From NCBI RefSeq assembly GCF_003284965.1, contig NZ_QMEW01000006.1:124001-188000 (forward strand): a stretch of DNA of 64,000 nt. Reading direction: 5' to 3'. Both the position numbers and the translations under genes were made by a program. The notes below the pieces were generated by a model that did no database searches, had not been told where the DNA came from, and saw only the letters and a list, made by a program, of their open reading frames with translations. The stretch comes from Mycolicibacterium sp. GF69. GTDB lineage: Bacteria; Actinomycetota; Actinomycetes; Mycobacteriales; Mycobacteriaceae. This document shows, in pieces, positions 53,068 through 60,934 of this stretch. Position 1 is the first letter of the stretch. The number at the start of each line of letters is the position of its first letter.

Positions 53068-53940
53068 CTACTCGGGCTCGGGCACGTGGAAATGCTCGTC
53101 ACGCAACCGGAACGCTTCCTTCGTGCCGTGCTGGGCACGGGTCTTGACGAAGTTGAACTCACCCTCGGCGAACTGCAGGTTCGTCCCGTAGGCGTGGAGC
53201 AGGTAGCTCGCCACTTCCTCACCCTGGTAGGCCTGGCTCTGCTCGACGAGCCGGAACGCCTCCTTGGCGATCACGACGCCGTCGGCGGGCATCTTGGCGG
53301 CCTTCTCGGCCCAGTACCGGGCCCTGGCCGGGACCGCTGCGGCGTCACAGGTGTCGGTGAACACGCCCAGGTGTTCGACGGCGCCCGCCTCGATGATGTC
53401 GCCGGTCAGCAGCAGGCGGCGCGCGAGCACCGGGCCCAACCGGTGGAAAAACATGTGCAGGCTGCCCAGCGCCGGGCCGAGGAACCGCGTGGCGGGCATG
53501 CCGATTTTGGTGTCGCGGGCGATCACCGAGATATCGGTCATCAACGCCATCTCGAAGCCGCCGCCGAGCGCGTACCCACTGATCTCGCCCACCGTGACCT
53601 TCGGGAAGCCCATGAAGTTGTGGTAGAAGCCGAACGAATTGCGGTCCACGGTCAATCGCCGCCGTTGGCTGGGGCGCCTCTTGGCTTGCGGCGCGTCTTT
53701 CTCGCCATACCAGCCGTAAGCGTTGTTCATATCGGCCCCGGTGCTGAAGACGCCGTCGGCGCCACGCAGCAGCACCACCGTGATGTCGTCGTCATCGGCG
53801 ACCTGATCGAGATAGCGGCCGATCGCAGTGCGCATCGCCGCGTCGTAGGAGTTGCGCTGAGCCGGGTTGTTGAAGGTGATCGTCGCGATCCGCTTCTCGC
53901 GGTCGACGTCGAACAGCACGCGGTCATCGGCGGTGGTCAT
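53068..53940 (-). CDS. Enoyl-CoA hydratase family protein
   Basis: A 290-residue crotonase. The first oxyanion loop is GVFSTGADMNNAYGWYG, with a basic stretch (QAKRRPSQRRR) after it that is unusual for the family. The second loop, GYALGGGFEMALMTD, keeps the first catalytic Glu. The second is alanine (IGMPATRFLG), so hydratase activity is doubtful. The C-terminal part is longer than usual and ends in FHVPEPE. It lies nine bases after the GntR gene. Confidence 0.9.
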   Translation of the reverse strand: MTTADDRVLFDVDREKRIATITFNNPAQRNSYDAAMRTAIGRYLDQVADDDDITVVLLRGADGVFSTGADMNNAYGWYGEKDAPQAKRRPSQRRRLTVDRNSFGFYHNFMGFPKVTVGEISGYALGGGFEMALMTDISVIARDTKIGMPATRFLGPALGSLHMFFHRLGPVLARRLLLTGDIIEAGAVEHLGVFTDTCDAAAVPARARYWAEKAAKMPADGVVIAKEAFRLVEQSQAYQGEEVASYLLHAYGTNLQFAEGEFNFVKTRAQHGTKEAFRLRDEHFHVPEPE

Positions 53941-53949
53941 GGGGTGTCC

Positions 53950-54753
53950 TCACTGCAGATCGGAAATCAGCTTGGCCTCGATGGTTCTGTCCGTTCCGAC
54001 CGCGAGCGTGTTGCGCCGCGCGGCCGCCAGGTGGTCGGTGGCCAACCGCGCCGCGCGGGTCTGGTTGCCGTCGCGGATGGCGTCGAGCAGGCGTTGGTGA
54101 TCGCGTAACGCGGCCCGCATCGTCTTGTCGTTCATCGTCTTGTCGCTCATCGTCTTGTCGCTCACGGGGTCGGCGCCCGTCTCGTCGCCCCATACGGAGG
54201 ATTCGTGTGCCGACCAGATCAGCTCGAGGGAACCGATCAGCAGGATCATCGGCTCGTTGCCACACCGGGACACGACCGTCTCGTGAAATCGCCTGGCGTT
54301 GGGCACGTATCGCGACGGGTCGTCGAATTCGTCGAGCTGCCTTTTTATCTCGTCTTCGAGGTAAGGCACGACCTCGGTCAAGCGGTCGTCGCGGGCGGCG
54401 CACATGCTCGCGCAGATCGGCTCGAGGTGCAGCAGCGCGCCGCTGACATCCGCCGGTGTGGCCGAGCGGCTCTGCAACACCATGCTGATCATGTGCGCGG
54501 TCCGGTCCGCCGACGGCAGGTGCACGACGGCACCACCCATGTTGCCGCGGCGCACCGAAATCAGGCCGTCCGTCTCCAGAATGTGGATCGCTTCCCGCAA
54601 GGCGGGCGGGCTGACCCCGAACTCGGCGAGCAGGCCGTCCTGGGACGGCAGTACGTCGCCCTCCTTGAGCCGTCCGGACAGGATGTCGTCTCTCAGCCGC
54701 GCTGCGACGATCTCGGCTACCCGCGGTTGACGAATCCGGTGCACGCTGGTCAT
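53950..54753 (-). CDS. GntR/FadR-family regulator
   Basis: A 267-residue regulator. The winged-helix domain covers about residues 10-75 (LRDDILSGRLKEGDVLPSQDGLLAEFGVSPPALREAIHILETDGLISVRRG). The C-terminal FCD domain follows, with metal/ligand residues in RRFHETVV and a later DHQRLLDAI. A tandem 15-base duplication gives three SDKTM/NDKTM pentads near residues 197-212. It sits inside a catabolic operon (4-base overlap with the hotdog gene), so it probably senses a pathway acid. It is a different family from the two TetR proteins. Confidence 0.92.
   Translation of the reverse strand: MTSVHRIRQPRVAEIVAARLRDDILSGRLKEGDVLPSQDGLLAEFGVSPPALREAIHILETDGLISVRRGNMGGAVVHLPSADRTAHMISMVLQSRSATPADVSGALLHLEPICASMCAARDDRLTEVVPYLEDEIKRQLDEFDDPSRYVPNARRFHETVVSRCGNEPMILLIGSLELIWSAHESSVWGDETGADPVSDKTMSDKTMNDKTMRAALRDHQRLLDAIRDGNQTRAARLATDHLAAARRNTLAVGTDRTIEAKLISDLQ
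54118..54162. repeat. In-frame tandem repeat, 15 bases x 3, in the GntR gene
   Basis: Three copies of CATCGTCTTGTCGYT encode the repeated pentapeptide (S/N)DKTM on the minus strand. It lies in a probable loop of the FCD domain. Confidence 0.9.
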
Positions 54754-55400
54754 CTGGCTCGGCGTTTCCCGAAGTCGAACACCGACAACCGGTCCGGCGA
54801 GGACGCCGACGTCTTGAACTCACCGGTGCACAACACCTCGCCGTCGAGTAGCAGTCGGGCCGTCGACGTGACGCGTCCGTCGGACTCCACGCGCGCGACG
54901 TCGAACGCCAGCTCGGTCAGGATCGGCGTCGGCCTGCGGAAGGTGACGGTCAGCGAACGGGTCTTGCCGGTTCGCCCCGTGGCGCAACTCTGGTGTTGGG
55001 TCACGCAATCGAAGAACACCGCGAGAAAGCCGCCGTTGACCAGACCCGGCGGACCTTCGAACAGCACTGGAAACGTGACCCGGCCCGAAGCGGAGTCGGC
55101 GCCGAGTTCGTCGAAGGCGTACTCGGGGAAGGCCGGGTTGTATGCCCCGATATCGAAGGCGTGATCCAGGTACACCCGCTGCGACTCGGCGGCAGCCGGA
55201 CCGATGCGCGGAGTCGGGTCCGGCGGGGCCGCGGCCGTGAGGTCGCGTTCCCATTCGTCGATCTGCCGCAGCATCACATCGACGGTGGGATGGTCGTGTT
55301 CCAGCGACAACAGCAGCCCGCTCAGCCGGCGGATGGCGCCCGCCGCAGCGACGGTCTGCTCCAGCGGCTGTTCACCGAAGCTGGGCGTGTTCTGCGCCAT
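54750..55400 (-). CDS. Hotdog-fold thioesterase-like protein
   Basis: A 216-residue protein. The hotdog core includes TFPVLFEGPPGLVNGGFLAVFFDCVTQHQSC, with the N-G-G turn before the long helix, then RSLTVTFRRPTPILTELAFDVARVESDGRVTSTARLLLDGEVLCTG. The N-terminal 80 residues are helical, with a proline/alanine linker. It likely hydrolyses acyl-CoA esters. It heads a minus-strand operon (hotdog, GntR, crotonase, probably thiolase), divergent from the crotonase-ligase operon across an operator-bearing interval with a short tandem repeat. Confidence 0.85.
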   Translation of the reverse strand: MAQNTPSFGEQPLEQTVAAAGAIRRLSGLLLSLEHDHPTVDVMLRQIDEWERDLTAAAPPDPTPRIGPAAAESQRVYLDHAFDIGAYNPAFPEYAFDELGADSASGRVTFPVLFEGPPGLVNGGFLAVFFDCVTQHQSCATGRTGKTRSLTVTFRRPTPILTELAFDVARVESDGRVTSTARLLLDGEVLCTGEFKTSASSPDRLSVFDFGKRRAR

Positions 55401-55430
55401 CCGTGCCCCTCCCGTCGGCAGCCCTGGCCC

Positions 55431-55487
55431 TGCGTAACTCGGCCTTGTGTAACTCGGCCCTTGTGTAACTCTGTCCTTGCTAACTTG
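55431..55487. repeat. Imperfect tandem repeat, about 16 bases x 3.5
   Basis: Successive copies of TGTGTAACTCGGCCCT decay from left to right. They lie in the leader region just upstream of the hotdog gene. Confidence 0.8.
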
Positions 55488-55500
55488 TACAAGATAGCAA

Positions 55501-55519
55501 TACTGTATGTCTAACCGTA
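55501..55519. promoter_or_regulatory. Island operator copy 9
   Basis: TACTGTAT-GTC-TAACCGTA matches at 13 of 16 positions. It lies 24 bases before the crotonase that heads the six-gene plus-strand operon and about 100 bases from the divergent hotdog start. Confidence 0.55.
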
Positions 55520-55543
55520 TAGCTCGAGATTGGCGGATTCAAG

Positions 55544-56350
55544 GTGACCGATGCGGCTGACGACGGCGTGGTCGAGACATCGCGCGACGGCGCGATCCTG
55601 CGCATCACGCTGAGCCGCCCCGCGCGGCGAAACGCGTTGAGCCGCAGCATGACCGACGAGCTCGTGGCGACGCTGACCGCTGCGGCCACCGACGACTCGC
55701 TGCGCGCGGTACACATCCGCGGCGGCGGATCGGATTTCTGTGCGGGCGTCGACTGGGTGGCGTCCAACGCAGGCGGTCAGCGCCCCCGGACCGGAGATAT
55801 CGTCCGGCGTCAGCCCCACACCGCGCACCGGGTGGTCGAACTCGTGCACACGCTGCACCTGCCGGTTGTGTGCACGGTGCGCGGCTGGGCGGCGGCGCTC
55901 GGCTGCAACCTGGCGCTGGCGGCCGACTTCACCGTCGCCGCCGACGACGCTGTGTTCTGGGAACCGTTCCTCGGTCGCGGCTTCAGCCCCGATTCGGGCT
56001 CGACCTGGCTGCTGCCCCGGCTCGTCGGACTGGCGCGCGCCAAACGGATGCTGCTGCTGGGCGAGAAGGTCAGCGGCGCCGATGCGGCGCAGTGGGGTCT
56101 CATTCACGCCGCGGTCCCCGAGACCGAATTGGCCGCGGCGAGCGATGAACTCGTCGAACGGCTGGCGTCGGGGCCAACCGTCGCGATGGGCCTGGCCAAA
56201 CAATCCATACACTACGCCCAACACGCGTCACTTTCCGACGCCATGGACAGGGAGCTCTACAACGTCGAGTTATCCTGCCGGACCACCGATTTCAAAGAAG
56301 GACTGGCGGCGTTCCGCGACAAGCGCCCGCCGGAATTCCAAGGGCGCTGA
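55544..56350 (+). CDS. Enoyl-CoA hydratase/isomerase family protein (PaaG-like)
   Basis: A 268-residue crotonase starting at GTG, with AAGG just before it. The oxyanion loops are SDFCAGVDWVAS and VRGWAAALGCNLALAAD. Both standard glutamates are absent, but the segment GFSPDSGSTWLLPRLVG carries an aspartate where PaaG-type isomerases have their catalytic Asp. A delta-isomerase or ring-opening isomerase role is therefore more likely than hydration. It is the first gene of a tightly packed six-gene operon. Confidence 0.9.
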   Translation: MTDAADDGVVETSRDGAILRITLSRPARRNALSRSMTDELVATLTAAATDDSLRAVHIRGGGSDFCAGVDWVASNAGGQRPRTGDIVRRQPHTAHRVVELVHTLHLPVVCTVRGWAAALGCNLALAADFTVAADDAVFWEPFLGRGFSPDSGSTWLLPRLVGLARAKRMLLLGEKVSGADAAQWGLIHAAVPETELAAASDELVERLASGPTVAMGLAKQSIHYAQHASLSDAMDRELYNVELSCRTTDFKEGLAAFRDKRPPEFQGR

Positions 56351-56366
56351 CGAATAGGAACGGAAA

Positions 56367-57176
56367 ATGTCAACCACCTTTGACGACATCACCTACGACG
56401 TCGACGGGCACACGGCCACGATCACGTTGAACCGACCGAACGCGCTCAACGCGCTGAGCCCGCACATGATCACCGAACTGCGCGCCGCCTACGACGAGGC
56501 CGAGAACAACGACGACATCTGGATCACGATCGTGACGGGTACGGGTCGGGCGTTTTGCACCGGCGCCGACGTCGGTGAGATCCCCGAGGACGGCAGGGTG
56601 ATCTACGAGCGCCCCTACCTGTCCACCTACGACCAGTGGGAAGCTCCACAGGAGGGCACTCCCCCGTTTCGGCGGATGGCCAAACCGGTCCTCACCGCGG
56701 TCAACGGATTGTGTTGCGGCGCCGGGCTGGACTGGATCACCACCGGCGACATCGCGATCGCCTCGGACAAGGCCACCTTCTTCGACCCGCACGTGAGCAT
56801 CGGACTGGTCGCCGGCCGTGAGATGGTCCGACTGGCCCGGATCCTGCCCCGCAACATCGCGCTGCGGATGGCGCTGATGGGCAAGCACGAACGCATGAGC
56901 GCCCAGCGGGCCTACGAACTGGGCATGATCAGCGAAGTCGTCGAGCACGACCGGCTGCTCGAACGCGCCCACGAGATCGCCGGCATCGTGAACTCCAATG
57001 CCCCGTTGGCGGTCCGGGGCACCCGGCTGGCCATCCACAAGACGCTCGATCTTCCACTGCACGAGGCGGAGATCCTCGCCGAGACGTTCCGCGAGCGGGT
57101 GGTGCGCACCGACGATGCCGCCGAAGGTCCGAAGGCGTTCATGGAGAAGCGTGCTCCGAACTGGCAGTGCCGGTGA
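56367..57176 (+). CDS. Enoyl-CoA hydratase family protein
   Basis: A 269-residue crotonase. The N-terminal ATITLNRPNALNALSPHMI is standard, and the oxyanion loops are RAFCTGADVGEIPED and VNGLCCGAGLDWITTGD. The region KATFFDPHVSIGLVAGREMVRLARILPR lacks the usual PE glutamate and has FFDPH instead. The neighbouring crotonase has FFDSH at the same place, so the two are close paralogs with probably non-standard chemistry, or form a hetero-oligomer. It starts 16 bases after the previous gene. Confidence 0.9.
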   Translation: MSTTFDDITYDVDGHTATITLNRPNALNALSPHMITELRAAYDEAENNDDIWITIVTGTGRAFCTGADVGEIPEDGRVIYERPYLSTYDQWEAPQEGTPPFRRMAKPVLTAVNGLCCGAGLDWITTGDIAIASDKATFFDPHVSIGLVAGREMVRLARILPRNIALRMALMGKHERMSAQRAYELGMISEVVEHDRLLERAHEIAGIVNSNAPLAVRGTRLAIHKTLDLPLHEAEILAETFRERVVRTDDAAEGPKAFMEKRAPNWQCR

Positions 57177-57967
57177 CCATGCCGACTCCGTTCGAGACCC
57201 TCCTCGTCGACGTGGACGCCGCCGATCACGTCGCAACCATCACTCTGAACCGCCCGGAGTCGCTCAACGCGTTCAACCGCACGATGTGCGAGGAGATGTC
57301 GCGGGCCTGGCAACTCGTCAAGATGGACGACACCGTCAACGCGGTAGTGCTGCGGTCCGCGGGCGAACGGGCGTTCTGCGCCGGACTGGACATCAAGACG
57401 CCGTACGGCCAGCCCGACAACATCTGGAACCACGAGGATCCGGGCGAGCACCTGAGCCCCAAGTGGCAGAAGATGTGGAAGCCCGTGATCTGCGCGGTGC
57501 AGGGCATGTGCACCGCAGGGGCGTTCTACTTCCTCAACGAAGCCGACGTGGTGATCTGTGCGCAGGACGCCACGTTCTTCGACTCGCACGTCAGCGCCGG
57601 CCTGGTCTGCGCGCTGGAACCGGTCGGGTTGATGCGCCGAGTCGGCCTCGCCCAGGCGCTGCGAATCGCCTTGATGGGCAACGATGAACGCGTCAGCGCG
57701 GCCACCGCACTGCAGATCGGCTTGGTGACCGAAGTCGTGCCCGCCGAACACCTTTGGGCGCGTGCACATCAACTCGCTGCCGGCATCGCCGCCAAACCAC
57801 CGGCGGCGACCCAGGGCACCGTCAAGGCGATCTGGGAGTCGTTGGAGAAGCCGTACCGCGCTGCGATGGAGCAGAACCTGATCTACACCCGGTTGGGGAA
57901 CCCGCTGGGCCAGGCCGAACTGGCCGCTGGGCCCGCGACGCCGCGCTCGGCGCCGAGGATCCGTTGA
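57173..57967 (+). CDS. Enoyl-CoA hydratase family protein
   Basis: A 264-residue crotonase. It shows VATITLNRPESLNAFNRTM, the oxyanion loop RAFCAGLDIKTPYG, VQGMCTAGAFYFLNEADVV and the paralogous DATFFDSHVSAGLVCALEPVGLMRRVG. The start could be GTG 57173 (a GTGA overlap, common in this window), GTG 57167 or ATG 57179. The stop overlaps the next start as TGATG. Like its upstream paralog it lacks both classical hydratase glutamates. Confidence 0.88.
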   Translation: MTMPTPFETLLVDVDAADHVATITLNRPESLNAFNRTMCEEMSRAWQLVKMDDTVNAVVLRSAGERAFCAGLDIKTPYGQPDNIWNHEDPGEHLSPKWQKMWKPVICAVQGMCTAGAFYFLNEADVVICAQDATFFDSHVSAGLVCALEPVGLMRRVGLAQALRIALMGNDERVSAATALQIGLVTEVVPAEHLWARAHQLAAGIAAKPPAATQGTVKAIWESLEKPYRAAMEQNLIYTRLGNPLGQAELAAGPATPRSAPRIR

Positions 57968-59433
57968 TGGCCGATAATCCGCTCAGCCGCCGCATCCGAG
58001 ACGTCCTCGCGTTGGACCCGGACGCACCGGCGATCGAATTCGACGGCGCGTGGAGCACCTGGGGTCAGGTCGCCGACCTCGCAGAGCAGGTCCACCAGGT
58101 GGGGGTCGCGGGTCGTCAGGTGGGAATGCTGTTGCGCAACACGCCTGCCCACGTGGCAAGCCTGCTCGGGGTGCTACTCGGGGGCGGCACCGTCGTGGTC
58201 GTCAATCCCGCGCGCGGTGACGATCGCATCCGTGCCGACCTCGGCGCACTCGCCCTGCCGCTGACCATCGGCGAACACCACGACGTGACCCGGCTCGTGA
58301 GCACACCGAATACCGCTACGGTCGCGATCTCGGCGATCTCCGACCCCATCCGCACGACGACCACCGACTTACCGGCTCCCGGACAGAGCCGCGCCGGTGT
58401 CGCGGTGCGGATGCTCACCAGCGGCACCACCGGACCACCGAAGCGGATCGACCTCACCTACGACATGTTGGCGCACAGCGTGCTCGGCCAGGGTTTCGCC
58501 GACGCCGCACCACCGAGCGAACTGCGCAACGGCGTGGCGATTGTCAACGCCCCGCTCGTGCACATCGGCGGGGTGTTCCGCGTCCTGCAATGCGTTTGCG
58601 AGGGCAGGTCCTTCGCCCTGCTCGACCGCTTCGAGCTGAATCGCTGGGCCGACGCGGTGCGCCGCCACCGACCGCGGGCGGTGTCCCTGGTGCCCGCCGC
58701 GCTGCGCACCGTGCTGCACTCGGAGCTCACCCGTGACGACCTGGCCGGCATCCGCGCCGTCACCTCGGGCACCGCGCCGCTGTCCGCCGAGGACGCCGAC
58801 GCGTTCACCGAGAAGTTCGGCATTCCGGTGCTGACCTCCTACGCTGCAACGGAATTCGGCGGCGGTGTCGCAGGCTGGACACTACCGGACTACGAGAAGC
58901 ACTGGCAGGAAAAGCGCGGCAGCGTCGGCCGGGCCAGCCTCGGCGCGCAACTGCGGGTGGTCGGCGACGACGGCCAACCGCTCGGCGTCGACGAGGTCGG
59001 CCTGCTGGAGGTCAAGCCCGGACAGCTGGGCCCTGCGGCGGACTGGATGCGCACGACCGACATGGCGCGCATCGACGCCGACGGGTTCGTGTGGATCCTC
59101 GGACGCGCCGACCAGGCGATCATCCGTGGCGGATTCAAGGTGATGCCCGACGACGTGCGCGCGGCGCTAGAAGCCCACCCCGCTGTGCACAGCGCAGCCG
59201 TGGTCGCCCGCCCTGATGATCGGCTCGGTGAGACACCGGTGGCGATGGTGGAACTGCGCGAGCCGGTGGAGGTCGCGACACTCGAAACGTTTCTGCGGGA
59301 TCGCCTGGCCCGCTACGAGATTCCCACCGATATCGCGGTCGTCGACCAGATGCCGTGCACGCCCTCGGGCAAACCCGACCTGGGCGCGGTCCGGCGGCAC
59401 TTCAACGCCGAAGCCACCGTCGAGCATGCCTGA
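57967..59433 (+). CDS. Acyl-CoA synthetase-like AMP-binding protein
   Basis: A 488-residue adenylate-forming protein, shorter than the typical 530-550. The P-loop reads LTSGTTGPPKRIDLTYD, with arginine where glycine usually follows the lysine. The A5 motif is SYAATEFGG, then WMRTTDMARIDADGFVWILGRADQAIIRGGFKV and the catalytic lysine in TPSGKPDLGAV. It is probably an acid-CoA ligase for a ring or dicarboxylic intermediate. It is the first of three ligases in a row; it overlaps the next gene by eight bases. Confidence 0.88.
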   Translation: MADNPLSRRIRDVLALDPDAPAIEFDGAWSTWGQVADLAEQVHQVGVAGRQVGMLLRNTPAHVASLLGVLLGGGTVVVVNPARGDDRIRADLGALALPLTIGEHHDVTRLVSTPNTATVAISAISDPIRTTTTDLPAPGQSRAGVAVRMLTSGTTGPPKRIDLTYDMLAHSVLGQGFADAAPPSELRNGVAIVNAPLVHIGGVFRVLQCVCEGRSFALLDRFELNRWADAVRRHRPRAVSLVPAALRTVLHSELTRDDLAGIRAVTSGTAPLSAEDADAFTEKFGIPVLTSYAATEFGGGVAGWTLPDYEKHWQEKRGSVGRASLGAQLRVVGDDGQPLGVDEVGLLEVKPGQLGPAADWMRTTDMARIDADGFVWILGRADQAIIRGGFKVMPDDVRAALEAHPAVHSAAVVARPDDRLGETPVAMVELREPVEVATLETFLRDRLARYEIPTDIAVVDQMPCTPSGKPDLGAVRRHFNAEATVEHA

Positions 59434-60934
59434 ACGCACCGTCGGCGCCGTCCTGCGCGCACAGGCGACTGTGCGCGGCGATCATCCGCTGCTGATCTGC
59501 GACGCCGACCGGCTCAGCTACGCCGACGCCGAACGACGCTCGGCTCGGCTGGCCCGCGGACTCGTCGCGCTCGGTGCGGGCAAGGGCACCCACGTCGGCG
59601 TGCTGTACCCGAACGGGTCGGCGTTCGTCGTCGCGATGCTGGCCGCCGCGCGGATCGGCGCCATTGTCGTCCCGATCTCGACGCTGGCAAGCGCACCGGA
59701 GATGCGTGCACAGCTGGCCCACGCGGATGTCGAAATCCTGTTGGCGACGGCGTCTTTCCGCTCGCATGACTATCGACAGCGGCTGACCGACGTCGGGGAG
59801 CTTGCGCTGCAGCGCCATGTGCTCATCGACACCGAGCCGACGGCGTTGGCAGATCCCGTACTGCTGAGTGCGCTCGAGGACGACGTCGCACCGTGCGACG
59901 AGCTGGCGATCGTCTACACCTCCGGCTCGACCAGCGCACCCAAGGGCGTCGTGCACACCCACGCCGGGCTGTTGGAGCACCAGGTGGTCCTCAACGAGAT
60001 CCGCGGGCTGGCAGCGGAGGACAAGTTGTTCAGCAATTCGCCGTTCTTCTGGATCGGCGGGTTCGCATACTCGGCGCTGGCGACACTGCTGGCCGGCGCA
60101 ACGCTGTTGTGTTCCAACGCGGCCGATGCCGGTGACACCCTCGACCTGCTCGAGGCCGAGAAGCCGACGATGACGAACGGGTTCGTGGCAGGCATCGCGC
60201 ACCTGGCCCGCCATCGGAGCCTGCCGCGGCGCGACCTGGCGACGATCAGGCGGGGCAACCTGTATCCGATCATGGCACCCGACGTCCGTCCGGCAGACCC
60301 GGAACTGCGCCACACCATGCTCGGCATGACCGAGGCCGGCAGCGTAATCCTCGCCAGCGCCGACGAATCCGATCAGCCCGAGCATCGGCGCGGTTCGTTC
60401 GGCAAGCCGGTGCCTGGGTTCGACGTCAAGGTCGTCGACCCCGAACCCGGGCTGCCTGTCGCCGTCGGTGACGTCGGCGAGCTGTGCGCCCGCGGACCGT
60501 TCATGATGCAGCGGTACCACAAACGCAGCCGTGAGGAGTGCTTCGACCCCGACGGTTGGTTTCACACCGGCGATCTCGTCCGCACCGACACCGACGGTTT
60601 CTTCTACTTCGTCGGTCGCCGCGGCGCCATGATCAAGACCGCGGGCGCCAACGTCTCACCGGCCGAGGTGGAACGGGTGATCGCCAAGGTGACCGGCGCC
60701 GTCGCCCATGTGATCGGCCTGCCCGACGCCGAACGCGGTCAGCTCGTGGCCGCCGTCATCGCGCTCGAGGACGGGATGAGCTTCGACGCGGAGACGTGCC
60801 GCGAGCGACTCAGGTCCGAGTTGTCGGCGTACAAGGTCCCCCGCAGATTCGCCGCTGTGCCGAGTTCGCGAATCCCCGTGCTGTCCAGCGGAAAAGTCGA
60901 TGTGTCCCGGTTGGCCGAGGTGTTCGATGTCTGA
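59426..60934 (+). CDS. Acyl-CoA synthetase (AMP-binding)
   Basis: A 502-residue ligase. The P-loop is YTSGSTSAPKGVVHTHAG, with a serine replacing the second conserved glycine. Then come FFWIGGFAYSALATLLAGATLL, the A5 motif LGMTEAGSV, TGDLVRTDTDGFFYFVGRRGAMIKTAGANVSPAEVE and the terminal lysine in LSSGKVDVSRL. It shares the FFW.GGF and LLAGATL segments with the next ligase, so they are tandem paralogs. The ATG lies eight bases inside the preceding gene. Confidence 0.9.
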   Translation: MPERTVGAVLRAQATVRGDHPLLICDADRLSYADAERRSARLARGLVALGAGKGTHVGVLYPNGSAFVVAMLAAARIGAIVVPISTLASAPEMRAQLAHADVEILLATASFRSHDYRQRLTDVGELALQRHVLIDTEPTALADPVLLSALEDDVAPCDELAIVYTSGSTSAPKGVVHTHAGLLEHQVVLNEIRGLAAEDKLFSNSPFFWIGGFAYSALATLLAGATLLCSNAADAGDTLDLLEAEKPTMTNGFVAGIAHLARHRSLPRRDLATIRRGNLYPIMAPDVRPADPELRHTMLGMTEAGSVILASADESDQPEHRRGSFGKPVPGFDVKVVDPEPGLPVAVGDVGELCARGPFMMQRYHKRSREECFDPDGWFHTGDLVRTDTDGFFYFVGRRGAMIKTAGANVSPAEVERVIAKVTGAVAHVIGLPDAERGQLVAAVIALEDGMSFDAETCRERLRSELSAYKVPRRFAAVPSSRIPVLSSGKVDVSRLAEVFDV

